Positions 11,672-24,500 are shown, counted from the stretch's first letter. The stretch is 64,000 nt of DNA from Nymphaea colorata (GCF_008831285.2 NC_045139.1:12250704-12314703); one strand, 5' to 3'. Translations and numbers: made by a program. The notes: generated by a model not told the origin, from the sequence alone.

Positions 11672-12119
11672 TAGATATAAAAGAATTTTGACATACAATT
11701 GGGACAAAGCTTGTATGAAAGAAATTTATTGTAGAAATACGATCAGTAAATAGTGATTCTCATAGCAAGATATCAAGTTGATAGTATAGGAAAATAGAGG
11801 GAATTATGAGCAATTTATCACTTGTGAAGAATGTCAACTTTGAGAGCATTAGACCTCAAGTAGAGTATAATAAATACATGATGTTTGATTCATATAGATC
11901 TAGATATAAAAGAATTTTGACATGCAATTGGGACAAAGCTTGTATGAAAGAAATTTATTGTAGAAATATGATCAGTAAATAGTGCAAGATATCAAGTTGA
12001 TAGCATAGGAAAATAGAGGGAGTTATGAGCAATTTTTCACTTGTGAAGAATGTTAACTTTGATATGATTAGACCTCCAGTAGAGTATAATAAATACATGA
12101 TGTTTGATTCATATAGATC
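11672..12119. repeat. Tandem duplication, about 229-bp unit
   Basis: The segment starting TAGATATAAAAGAATTTTGA at 11672 recurs at 11901. Both end with TGATTCATATAGATC. The second copy lacks about 10 bp near GATTCTCATA. Related, more diverged sequence precedes it from about 11000. Confidence 0.85.
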
Positions 12120-13026
12120 TAGTAAATTGGAATCTCATGTCTGATGATTGAAAATGGAGTATACTAGAGTAAATAAAGATTGATATTCAATTTGGAATAA
12201 ATAATAGCCCAATAAAATCATGAAAGTAATAAAATAGGGAAAAAGATATACTATGGGTGTTGATGCTAGAAAATTGTCAAGCAAAGTCACGTTTGAGAAT
12301 ATGATTCTGGATGAATAAATGATGGATTGACAAAGAGTAATCGATGTCCCAAATTATGGAAGTAGTAAAATACAAAGAAATATACCGTATGAGTATTGAG
12401 GATAGAGAATTATGATGAAAAATAATGTATAACCTGAGCCAAGAAAGTTGGTAATTGAATTAGAAAACGTGAGGTTGGACCAATGAATAAATGAGGGATT
12501 GACAAAGTACGATGAAATGTAGATTTTTAAGCAATTCTACAACAAAAAGATGGACTTGTCAAAAAATAATTGATGACCCATGGATAGAAAGACACACTAT
12601 GTGTATTGAAGTTAGAAAGTTATTGGGCTGCATATGAATGAGGAAAAAATAATGCGTGACCTTAGTTAAGTGAGTTGGTAATTGGGCCAATAGGTGGCCA
12701 TGAGGTTGGACAAATAAATAAAGGATTGACAATGCATAATAAAATGTATATTTCGAAGCAACTCTAGAAAAAATAGACTTGCCAAGGAATAATTGATGAT
12801 CCAATGAAATTATGGAAGTAGTAAAATGCGAGGAAAGATGCATCATAAGTATTGAAACTTGAAAAAATATTTGGCTAAAATGAGGGCAAAATAATGCATG
12901 ACATAAGTCAAGCAAAGCTGGAAATTAAGCCAATAACTGGCTATCATGTTTTAGAATGTGAGGTTGGACCAATGAATAGATGAGAGATTGACAAGGTATG
13001 ATAAAATGTAGATCTTGAAGTAATTC

Positions 13027-13386
13027 TGAAAATGGATTTGCTGAATGACAATATTTGAAAAAATCAACGTCATTTAGATAGTAGGGTTAAAGCATGAGTT
13101 TATGGTGCCATCATGTTGAACATTATATAGATATGATCGAAGAAAACATTGATTTAAATGAAAAAGATAAAATTATTAAATTGATCAAAGATTGCATAGA
13201 AGACACTGAAAATGGATTTGCTGAATGACAATATTTGAAAAAATCAACGTCATTTAGATAGTAGGGTTAAAGCATGAGTTTCTGGTGTCATCATGTTGAA
13301 CATTATATAGAGATTATCGAAGAAGACATTGATTTAAATGAAAAAGATAAAATTATTAAATTGATCAAAGATTACATAGAAGACAC
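13027..13386. repeat. Tandem duplication, exact 180-bp unit
   Basis: Copies at 13027-13206 and 13207-13386 both begin CTGAAAATGGATTTGCTGAA and end AGAAGACAC. I count six differences, about 97 percent identity, so the duplication is young compared with neighbouring repeats. Confidence 0.95.
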
Positions 13387-15956
13387 ACATGCAATCATCA
13401 TACAATCATAAACATCCAACATTTTTTAAAGTCACCTTTATTATACATATATTTGGAAAATGAGCATAGGACCCTAATTGAGTTTGGTTTGATTGAGTAT
13501 AATTATTTCGTATAAGATATGCAAATATACCTTAGCCAAGAGGCTTAGTACGAGCATAGACTTCTTCATTCGGCAACTAAGGGTAAGGTTTATCAACTTC
13601 TTCTTGGACACTCGTCGATATACCACAAGTTACCACTCATTGTACTAACGAGGGGGATTTTCCGCCCAAGGTATGGTCTAGTTGTAAGGCTTAGTCATGT
13701 GCTACCGCCTATGACCAAGCCCGACAACATGATGACCGAGACAAATAGGTATTAGGGATTTTTGAAATATGAACAAGCATGTAAAATCGGTTGTCTCTAA
13801 TGCAAAGTTGCTTAAGATGATGATTGAAATAAATAGAAGAGCAAATATTGTTTTCAAACAACTCTTAAATTGAGAAGGGTTGTATGTGATACTAGATCTA
13901 AGTGAACATGATTGATCCTCCTCAATTAGTCTTATATGCAAGAGAGGAAACATAATCAAATAATGTAATGAATGCCGATGGGGTCAAAACCAAAGTTGGG
14001 GAACATGCTTTATCATCGGTAATGTATGAGATGTTTAAGTTTGTGGAAATGCATCAATTATAATTATAACCAAACGATGACGGGTCCCTTAATAGTCGCC
14101 ATCTGTTTGCATCTCCAAAATTTTTGGTATTTGGTTTTGGTTTTTGGAGTGCTCTAGAAAAAAGAGTTTTGTTTTGAAAATGAGAGAGAAAGAGACTCGC
14201 CCGTTGGTACGAGAATTAACCGTTCCCGGCGCCTTTACTGGGACAATTAATCCAAGAGCTATGTTTATTATTGATGCATTTTATTTTGGCTTAAACATCC
14301 TTTCTATATGCAATGTAGAAGAATATTGGAAGTTTGATGTTTCAAACTTTTGAAAATATTCTTGAACAATTGTTTGAGAATGTGAAAACTTTTGAGGAAA
14401 ACTGGAGTTGAGAAATCTTTGTAAATATCATTTGGAAAGCTTGGGGAATCATTTTGGGAATCACTTTGGTGTTCTCTTAAGTTTAAGTAGGTTTGAGGTT
14501 TTACTCTAATTCGGTTACCACCTAGTTAGGGCTCCATTTCATCTTGCTTAAGTTCTTTTAGAGATGTGATTTTGCTCATTTGTGATATTAAGTGGAGGTG
14601 AATGCATGGATGCATTGATCTTATATTATTGGAAGAAAACAAAACATTTTTACCACAACATACATCTAAAGGCATTCCTACCACAATACAAATAGATTTT
14701 TATTCTATAGTTAACATAAATACTTTTTTACCAAGAAAGAAAAGTTTTTGAAATTGGATTGAGATTGTAGACCATCAAGCATGAATCTAATATTGGGTCA
14801 TTGCTTGAGTTGTGGTTTTAGTGAAGTCGGTAAATGAAAATGATCTTGGAGAAGAAAAATGTGCAAAAGAATGCAAAAGATGAGATACTTGATCATAAAA
14901 AAATATAGAGAATGAGAGAGGGAGTGAGGTCTTGAAAATCACAAAATCAAAGATGTTAAAGAAAGAGAGATATGCATTCATATACATATACATATGTATA
15001 TATATGTATATCTAATATGTATAGATACATATATGTAAGTTTATCAAAATGAGGTTTGAATTTAAGCAGAGAAAGAAAATGAAACATTCAAAAGAAGGAG
15101 ATAAAGAGAGGGAGATAGAGAAGATGCGCATACATGTGTATATACCATCACATATACATATATATGGAAGCTTGTAAAAATAACATTGAATTGAATAGAA
15201 AGAGAGATTTTAAAGGAAAAGAAATGGAGAAATATATATATATATATATATATGATTTGTAGATGAAGGCATTGGATTAGAAAAGAGAAAAAGATTCTAG
15301 AGAGAGAAAGTAGGAGAATCATATATGCATTCATATTGATACAAAAAATTGTAAAATAAAATATATAAAAAATAGAGAGAGAATGATAAAAATCATTATG
15401 TGCACACATATGCATATAACATGTATATACATGTATGTCTTCATGAAATTAAAGATAAGTTAGAACATCTGACTTCAAGTTTGATGTAGCCGGAGGGGAG
15501 CTTGGACTCATGTAAGAGTCTAAGCTAAGTCTTCAAAGCCATAAGGTTTCTTTTGAAATTGTTTTCGAAAATATGATTTACATAAACATAAAATGTTATT
15601 ATTTCATTGGTTGCAAGAGAATATGCTTCTTCCACCATTGGATATTGAAGAAACTCAAACCACATGATAAGGTGCTCATTAGGGTTTCTAATGGGATGAT
15701 AAAAGGGAAACTAACGCAAAATGACATGCAAATACATATTCAAATGTACATATTTCGTGAGTGTTTTTCCCGGGTTGGATAAGTCCCAACCTTTAAAATT
15801 AACATAAGAATAAAGAGTCCCAAACCATACTCTCATTCTCACAGTGCATTCAGGTATAGGTAGGAAAAATCAAATAACTATGCATGGATAATATCTTGAA
15901 ATAAAGTAATATTCAAGAAAAGAGAGAGAGCATGATACAACTATGAAAAGAAATAT

Positions 15957-16630
15957 CATCTTATCTTCTCATGCTCCCGGTGTATTTGAGCATAGCCTCT
16001 TGACTCTAAAATAGAGATTGAGAGCTATCTCCTTTAGCCATGGGAAAATGAAGAAGAGAGAAAGAGGGGAAGCAAAGCAAGACTATTTTCAAGCAATGAA
16101 ATAACATGACTCAAGCATGAAAATGAAAGATCATCAAATCTTCTCATGCTCCTAGTGCACTTGAGCATAGTCTCTTGTCTCTAAAATAGAGATTGAGGAC
16201 TATGAGAGAAAGAAGGAGAAAAATAGAAGGAAATAAGAGAACAACAACATGACTATTCAAGAAAGAAAATAGCAATAACCACAAGAATATATTCATGAAG
16301 TGAAAGGACAACAACAATATTATAATTAAGAAAAGAAAGAACATGATTGAATCATGAAATGAAAGATTATCTCATCTTCTCATGCTCCCAGTGCACTCGA
16401 GCACAGCTTCTTGACTCTAAAATAGAAAGTGAGAGCTATTTCCTTTGGCCATAGGGATATGAAGAAGAGAGGAAAGAAAATATGAAAGAAATGAGAGGAA
16501 TGATGATTTAATAATAAAATGGAAGACCATCTCATCTTTCCATGCTCCCGATGCAGTTGAGCATAGCCTCTTGTCTGTAAAATAGAGATTGAGGGCTATC
16601 TCCTTTGGTCATGAGGAGAGGAAGAAGAGA
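15957..16630. repeat. Four-copy dispersed module of about 85-110 bp
   Basis: Copies begin near 15957, 16126, 16361 and 16521. Each has CATGCTCC, GAGCATAGCCTCTTG(A/T)CT, TAAAATAGAGATTGAG and usually TCCTTTGGCCATG. Spacers hold GAAAGAA-rich sequence. In the element's - strand orientation this is the leader beside the 5' LTR. Confidence 0.85.
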
Positions 16631-16727
16631 GATAAATAAAGAAAGAAAGATATGAGATATAGATTACATGCATCTAGTGAGAATAGCATAGAGAAAATGA
16701 ACAACCATGCTTGAAATAATCTTGAAC

Positions 16728-17784
16728 TCACCTTGAATGAAGCTCCAAGGTGACGAAGATGAGTCCTCCAAAAGATCTTTGGTGCTCCCTTGAAGAGTTG
16801 CAGTTTGCACCAAGTTAGAGAGAAATGGAAGGGAAAAGAGGGAGAGAGAGAGAGAGCTCAAGAGAAACTCTAAGTGTTCAAGTGAGAATATACTAGAGTT
16901 TCTCCCAAGGACCAACTCTTGCCCAAGTGGGAGAATTGTGGGGGTATTTATAAAGAGTTTTAGAGCGAAAACTCAAAATTTGATTTTTTTTTTTTGAATT
17001 TCTCAACATTTTCATCCGAACTTCAAAGAATTTTGAATTATTTTCACAATTTTTTAGAAAAAATAGGTTTTGACTGACTGGGATTGGCCACTAGCCCTGC
17101 AAATACTCATTTGAGGTATGGGAGAGGGGGCCTGCATCGTCGCATGCCCCTGCCCGGGCACAGTTGCACGGCAGGCGCAACAGCACACGGCAGCGTGCAG
17201 GTGCGATCGCTTTACGCGATCGCTCAACGTGATTGCTTTTAGCAATCGCGTTACCGCGATCGTCACACGATCGCGTGACGCGCGGTTGCACGACGCAAAG
17301 TCGCATGACTGCACATCGCACGATACTCTTTTTTTAAAAAAACTTTTGAAATAATATGAAATGAAATAAAAAAAGATCAAATGAGCATAAAATGTTCTTT
17401 TTTTAAAAAAAATATGTAGAAGATTGATTTTTTTTTGTCATAAAGGAGCGATCGGCTTCGTTTTAAGTTTCAAAAACGTATTTTGGTGCGAAGCGTAAAA
17501 CAAGGGTGATGTCTGTGCACGCGCGCGCGGCACTCACAACACTAGACTTTGTTGTTTTGAACTCGATTTTTTGGATTTTGAGCTTCAAATGATCGATTTG
17601 GATCTAAAATTGAGTTTGGGATCTAATTCGGATTTGATAATTGGATTTTGAGTTTGAAATGCTAGATTTGGATCTAAAAAAACCTAGGTTTAGAAATTCA
17701 TTTTGGATCGAATAGTTGCAAATTTGTTTTAAATCCAAATAATAAAATAATGGCTTTTTTTCTGAAAAATTTGGGGTGATAACA
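16728..17784 (-). repeat. 5' LTR of the LARD-like element
   Basis: Direct repeat of 8975-9935. On the - strand it begins TGTTATCACCCC and carries a TATA element near 16945-16957. A GC-rich segment around 17160-17320 rich in CGATCG palindromes is absent from the other LTR. Confidence 0.7.
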
Positions 17785-18023
17785 CAAACGCTATCCGATA
17801 CGAACAATCAAGACGATGGATCGATCATCCGTAGAGGAGAATGGCTTTTTGGGTAAATACTAGGAAGATGGAGGGCCTATAAGTAACGACCATGTAAACT
17901 TTGAGTAGCTAGATCCATTCTCAAGTGCTCGCAGTCTTCTTCACCTTTCGACAAGCACCGCTTTGTCTCTCTCTCCTTGTAGATCTCATAGAAGGGGGCC
18001 GTACTGAGACCTGCCCGGGGAAG
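17785..18023 (+). promoter_or_regulatory. Probable promoter and 5' leader of the beta-carotene hydroxylase fragment
   Basis: TATAAGTA at 17878-17885 lies about 140 bp before the ATG at 18024, followed by a CT-rich leader, which is a normal plant promoter layout. The LTR element ends directly upstream at 17784, so distal promoter sequence has been displaced or lost. Activity is inference. Confidence 0.4.
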
Positions 18024-18418
18024 ATGATGAAGAGTATATTTGCAGCTGCAACATCGACAACCTATCGGCTGGACCAATTCCGGTCGTCGTCAGTGGGAGA
18101 CCCGGCTGAGGAACCGAATGCGTCTTGTTCGTCAGGCGGCCAGAACGCTGGTTGGGCTTGAGGAGGCTGATCGTGTGCTTCGTGGTGGAGCAGAGGGGGG
18201 AAATGGCAGGCGCTCAGGTTCAGAGCAGAGAGGAGGAGGCGGGAGGAGAACCGGAAGCCCATGGGGTGGAAGAAGCTGGAAATGAGGGTCTGGGATTGAC
18301 GATTCCGATGGCGAACGAGAGTATGTTGGAGTGGGTGGCAAGGAAGAAGAAAGAAAGAGCCACCTATCTGCTCGCGGCCGTGATCTCGAGTCTCAGTATA
18401 AATTCCATTCCGGTTTGA
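18024..18418 (+). pseudogene. BCH: Beta-carotene 3-hydroxylase (BCH/CHYB type), truncated exon 1
   Basis: The enzyme family hydroxylates the beta-rings of carotenes in plastids to give zeaxanthin. The body of the fragment, read in the frame of 18125, shows LRRLIVCFVVEQRGEM and then an acidic stretch. It then shows ARKKKERATYLLAAVISSL with SINSI, matching the conserved VCFVVEE...ARKRSERFTYLVAAVMSSFGITSM part of plant hydroxylases. The preceding ATG (18024, MMKSIFAAATSTT, transit-peptide-like) is in another frame, so at least one frameshift separates them near 18100-18125. Homology stops at about 18415, before the first transmembrane segment is complete, and a stop follows. The histidine-rich diiron motifs are absent from the rest of the window. 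It is therefore a 5' fragment, not a working gene. Confidence 0.75.
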
Positions 18419-18529
18419 CTGCACCCAACTTAGTTGGGTGGGAATCTGGGTCCCACCCGCACTCGTACCCGCGTCGCATCGATGTGGGTGGGGGTCCAAA
18501 AAAAAGGCACCATGGTGACATAGCTTATT
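18419..18529. other. GC-rich hairpin-forming junction sequence
   Basis: Directly after the lost homology come a near-palindrome CACCCAACT-T-AGTTGGGTG and a second pair of CCCACCC...GGGTGGG arms. They look like the end of an inserted element, with T-rich repeat DNA on the other side. Confidence 0.45.
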
Positions 18530-21500
18530 GTTGTTTTAAAAGTTTGGTAGTTTTCATGATTTTTTGGCCAATCTTTCTAATGTTGTTCCAGATTTTAGAT
18601 CTTTTCCTAACTTTTCAACTTTTTTTCAAAAGTTAGTTAAATTGATTCCTCTCCAATGTTGCTGCAATTTTTTATACAAATTTTGATGGAATATCTGAAT
18701 TTACTTTTTGTATCTTATAGCTTCTGTTGATTTGACAAAATTCTCTTAATTTCAAGAACTATTTAAAAAAAATTTACAGAATTTTCATTATTTTGTCTTT
18801 TCATGGTTTTGCTGATGCAGTAATATTTTCGTCAAATTATTGGACAACTTTTTCTGATTTTGGATGGCATTCAACTATATCAAAGATTTTTTTTATTGAC
18901 ATGCTTTGAAAATTTTCTTCATGCACTAGAGATAAATTTATTCCTATTACTTTGTTCCTTAAACTATAAAACGTAAACTTTTTTTTAGAAGATGACTTTT
19001 CTTACACATGTACAAAGCTGAGTTTTCAATTCTAAGCTTACTGTTGTTTTATGTTTGGTTAGGTTTCAGAATTTTTTTGCCATTCTTTCATTTATGGATT
19101 TTGGAGGCTTTGCCAACCTATTAAATTTTCTAAAAGGTCAAATGTTACCATTGTTTGTCATATTACATGGTTAGATTTTCATTTTTTTTTCAATTTTTTT
19201 GAATGTGCAATGTAAACTTTTTTTTTTTAAGTTTGATTTTTCTTACATATGTTACAAAGCTGAGTTTTCATTTCTAAGCTTGTTGTTGTATTTAATGTTC
19301 GGTTAGGATTCAGGATTTTTTTACTGTTCTTTTTAATGTTGTTGAATTTCTTCTAAGCTAACGTTGTTTGTGAATTTTGGAAGCTTTTCCAACCTGTTAA
19401 GTTTTTTAAAAGTTCAAATGTTACCATTGGTTTTCATATTGCCACAATTTTTTGTGAGGCTGGACAGATTTTGATGGTTAGGTTTTCATTTTTTTTTTTC
19501 ATTTTTTTTGAAACTTCAATTTCAAAGAGCAATTCAAATCTTTCTTAATCTTTTCCTTTGCTTTGCCAACTTTTTGTAAATTATCCCTGAAAATTCATAT
19601 TTTTAAACTATAAATAATGTTTGGATGACCATCGACTTTCAAAAAAATCCTGTTTCTTGACAAGCGTTGACAAAACTTCATGATGGACTCGAAAGCATTT
19701 ATTCATTTGATTTTGTTTCTCAAAAAATTGTAAACTATTTTGAAACAGTTGATTTTTCTTTCATGTATTGCAGAGCTGAATTTTCTTCATAAGCTCACAA
19801 TTTTTTTAAAAGTTTGGTAGTATTCAAGATTGTTTGGTCAATCTTTCTAATGTTGTTCAGGATGTTAGAGGCTTTTCTATCCTTTTAACTTTTTCAAAAG
19901 TTTGTTAAACATTACCTCTGCATTATTGTTGCAATTTTATAAACAAATTTTGATGGAATATCTGAAATTACTTTTCATATCTTATAACTGCAGTTGATTT
20001 GACAAAATTCTCTTGATTTCGAGAACTAGCTAAAAATATTTTACAGAATTTTCATTATTTTGTGTTTTCGTGGTTTTGATGGTGCATGGATATTTTTGTC
20101 AAACTATTGGATATCTTTTTCTGATTTTAGATGATTAACTTTATCAAGGATTTACTTTTATTGACATGCTTTGACAAATTTTCGTCATGTACTAGAGACA
20201 AATTTATTCATATTACTTTGTTCCTTGAATTGTAAAACGTAAACTTTTTTAAAAAGTTGACTTTTGTTAAACATATTACAAAGCTGAGATTTCATTTGTA
20301 AGCTTTCTATTGTTTTTAATGTAGGTTTCAAGATTGTTTTGCCGTTCTTTCGATGCTCAAATTCTTCTAAGTATATGTTGTTTCAGGATTTTGGAGGCTT
20401 TTGCAACCTACTAAGTATTTCAAAAGTTCAAACGTTACCATTGTTTGCCGCTGCAATTTCTTTTAAGGTTTGACAAATTTTGATGGTTAGATTTCATGCT
20501 TTCTTTGTCAATCTTTTTCTGCATGTTCAATTTCAAACAGGAATTCAAATCTTTATTGATCTTTACCTTTGCTTTGCCAACTTCTTATAAATTATCCATG
20601 AAAATTCACATTTTTTAACTATAAAAAATGTTTAGATGACCATCGAGTTTAAAAAAAATTCAGGTTTGTTGACAAGGATTTACAAATCCTCATGATGTAC
20701 TCGAAAGCATTTTGACTTTGTTCCTTAAAAAATTGTAAACTTTTTTGAATAGTTGATTTTTCTTGCATGTATTGCAAATTTGAATATCCTTTATAAGGTC
20801 ACCATTGTTTGAAAAGTTTGGTACTTTTTAGGGTTTTTTGGTCAATCTTTCTAATGTCACCTTTTTAAAAGTCACCTTTTGACTTTTTCAAAAGTTTGTT
20901 AAACTGTTATCTCTACAATGCTGTTGCAATTTTTTACGCAAATTTGGATGGAATATCTAAAGTTACTTTTTGTATTTGTTGATTTGATAAAGTTCTCTTA
21001 ATTTCAGGAAGTATCTGAAAGGTTTTTATAGAATTTTCGTTATTTTGTGTTTTCATGATTTTGCTGATGCACTAATATTTTTGTCAAACAATTGCATAAG
21101 TTTTTTTTATTTTGGATGTTCATCAATTTTCTCAAATTTTTACTTTTATTGACATGCTTTGACAAATTTTGATGTGATAGAAATAAATTTATTCATATTA
21201 CTTTCTTCCTTACACGTATTACAAAGCTGAATTTTCAATTTTAATGATACTGTTGTTTTTACTGTTTTGTTAGGTTTCATGAGTTTTTTGTCATTCTTTC
21301 TAATGTTGTTCAATTTCTCCTAAGCTGACACTGTTTCTAGATTTTGGAGGCTTTCCCAACCGATTAAGTTCTTTAAAAGTTCAAATGTTACCATTGTTTA
21401 TCATATTGCGGAAATTTTGTATGAGGTTTGACAAATTTTGATGGTTAGGTTTTCATTTTTTTGATCAATCTTTGTGAATGTTCAATTTCAAATAGCAATT

Positions 21501-24500
21501 CAAATTATTCTTGATCTTTACATTTGCTTTGCCAACTTTTTATAAATTATCTATGAAAATTCACATTTTTAAACCATAAAAAGTTTTTGGATGGCCATCG
21601 ACTTTCAAAAAGATTTAAGTTTCTTGACAAGCTTTGACAAATCTTCATGATGCACTCAGAACCATTTATTCATTTGATTTTGTTCCTCAAAAAATTGTAC
21701 TTTTTTTAATAGGTTGTTTTTCCTACATGTATTGCAAGCTGAATTTCCTTCATAAGATCACTGTTGTTTTGCTGATCGTCTAAAATACATTCTTTAATGA
21801 AGATTGGTTCGATTGATTTGATTCCGAATGTATAACTTAGTTTTGTTCATGTAAAACTTATGTTGATGTTATTTATGATCGATTATCTTAAATGCATCCA
21901 TTAATGAAGATTGTTTCGATTAAAACCTTTTACTTTTTCAAAAGTTTGTTAAATTATTGCAATTTTTTACACAAAATTGAGTTTCCTTTATAAGCTCACC
22001 GTGTTAGATTTTACTTTTTGCACAAAATTGAGTTTCGATTAAAACCTTTTACTTTTTCCAAAGTTTCCTTTATTGCAATTTCTTTTAAGGTTTGACAAAT
22101 TTTGATGGTTAGATTTCATGCCTTTCTGAACGTTCAATTTCAAACAACAATTCAAACATTTCTTGGTCTTTACCTTTCCTTTGCCAACTTATAAATTATC
22201 CATGAAATTTCAATTTTTAAACTATAAAAAACGTTTGATGACCATCAAATTTCAAAAAGATTCATGTTTCTTGACAAGCTTTGACAAATCTTCATTAAAT
22301 TCAAAAAGATTCATGCTTCTTGACAAGTTTTGACAAATCTCCATGATGTACTCGAAAGCATTTTATTCATTTGACTTTGTTCTTCAAAAAATTATAAACT
22401 TTTCTGGATGGCTGATTTTTCTAACATGTATTGCAAAGTTGAATTTCCTTTATAAGCTCAATGTCATTTTAAAAGTTTGCTGGTTTTTAGGATGTTTTGG
22501 CCAATCTTTCTAATGTTGTGCAGGATTTTAGAGACATTTTATACACATTTCTTAATGATGATTGGATTATGAATATATAACTTGGTATTGCATACAAAAA
22601 TGTTATGTTGATATTGTTTGTTGCGGATCGTCTCAAACGAATTACTTAATGAAGATTGGTTCCATTGATTTGATTCTGAACATATAACTTGGCATTGCTT
22701 ACAAAAATGTTATGTTGATGTTATTTGTTGCTGATTGTCTTAAACACATTCCTTGATGAAGATTGGTTTGATTGATTTGATTCTGAACGGATAACTTAGT
22801 TTTGTTCGTATGAAACTTATGTTGATGTAATTTATCATCGATTATCTTAAATGCATTCATTAAGGACGATTCTTTTGATTAAAACCTTTTACTTTTTCAA
22901 AAGTTTGTTAAATTATTGCAATTTTTAACACAAAATTGAGTTTCCTTTATAAGCTCACCATGTTAGATTTTACTTTTTGCACAAAATTGAGTTTCCATTA
23001 AAACCTTTTACTTTTTCACAAGTTTCTTTTATTGCAATTTCTTTTTAGGTTTGACAAATTTTGATGGTTAGATTTCATGCCTTTTCAGTCAATCTTTTTC
23101 TAAATGTTCAATTTCAAACAACAATTCAAACCTTTCTTGATCTTTACCTTTGCTTTGCCAACTTATAAATTATCCATGAAATTCCAATTTTTAAACTATA
23201 AAAAATGTTTGATGACCATCAAATTTCAAAAAGATTCATGTTTCTTGACAAGCTTTGACAAATCTTCATGAAATTCAAAAGGATTCATGTTTCTTGACAA
23301 GTTTTGATAAATCTCCATGATGTACTCGAAAGCATTTTATTCGTTTGTCTTTGTTCTTCAAAAAATTATAAACTTTTCTGGATAGCTGATTTTTCTAACA
23401 TGTATTGCACAGCTGAATTTCCTTTATAATCTCACCGTTATTTTATAAGTTTGCTAGTTTTTAGGATGTTTTGGCCAATCTTTCTAATGTAGTTCAGGAT
23501 TTTAGAGACATTTTATACACATTTCTTACTGATGATTGGTTCGATTGATTGGATTATGAATATATAACTTGGTATTGCAAACAAAAATGTTATGTTGATA
23601 TTATTTGTTGCCGATCATCTCAAACGAATTCGTTAATAAAGATTGGTTCCATTGATTTGATTCTGAACATATAACTTGGCATTGCTTACAAAAATGTTAT
23701 GTTGATGTTATTTGTTGCTGATCGTCTTAAACACATTCCTTGATGAAGATTGGTTCGAATGATTTGATTCTGAACAAATAACTTAGTTTTGTTCATATGA
23801 AACTTATGTTGATGTTATTTATGATCGATTATCTTAAATGCATTCATTAATGAAGATTGTTTCGATTAAAACCTTTTACTTTTTCAAAAGTTTGTTAAAT
23901 TATTGCAATTTTTTACACAAAATTGAGTTTCCCTTATAAGCTCACAGTGTTAGATTTTACTTTTTACACAAAATTGAGTTTCGACTAAAACCTTTTACTT
24001 TTTCAAAAGTTTCCTTTATTGCAATTTCTTTTAAGGTTTGACAAATTTTGATGGTTAGATGTTACGTTTTTTTTGCCAATCTTTTTCTGAATGTTCAATT
24101 TCAAACAACAATTCAAATCTTTCTTTATCTTTACCTTTGCTTTGCCAACTTATAAATTATCCATGAAATTTCACACTTTTAAACTATAAAAAATGTTTGG
24201 ATGACCATCAAATTTCAAAAAGATTCATGTTTCTTGACAAGCTTTGACAAATATTCATGAAATTAAAAAAGATTCATGTTTCTTGACAAGTTTTGACAAA
24301 TGTTCATGATGTACTCGAAAGCATTTTATTCGTTTTACTTTGTTCTTCAAAAAATTGTAAACTTTTCTGGATGGCTGACTTTTCTAACATGTATTGCAAA
24401 GCTGAATTTCCTTTATAAGCTCACCGTCACTTTAAAAGTCTGCCGATTTTTAGGATGGTTTGGCCAATCTTTCTAATGTTGTTCAGGATTTTAGAGACAT

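Larger units (their letters stand above)
8975..17784 (-). mobile_element. Large coding-free LTR retrotransposon derivative (LARD-like)
   Basis: Two direct repeats of about 1 kb (8975-9935 and 16728-17784) enclose 6.8 kb. On the - strand each repeat starts with T(G/C)TTATCA, carries a TATA element (TTTATAAATACCC) and ends near TTCATTCAAGGTGA. Just outside the left repeat, read on the - strand, lies the purine-rich AGCAAAGAGGGGCATC, where a polypurine tract of a - strand element should be. No gag or pol motif appears anywhere inside, and open frames are short. This fits a large non-autonomous element mobilised in trans (inference). No clean target-site duplication and no canonical primer binding site were found, so a deletion or rearrangement at one end is likely. 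Confidence 0.65.

Noticed and set aside
14787-15415. Two - strand frames of 68 and 117 codons rich in Phe, Tyr and Ser
   Set aside because: Compositional frames in GA- and TA-rich DNA of the LARD interior; no domain.
16700-16727. Primer binding site for the LARD-like element
   Set aside because: The - strand sequence after the 5' LTR (GTTCAAGATTATTTCAAGC) does not start with TGG or match a tRNA 3' end I can name.
17054-17380. Several frames in the GC-rich palindromic part of the right LTR
   Set aside because: They exist on both strands because the palindromes lack stops; absent from the left LTR.
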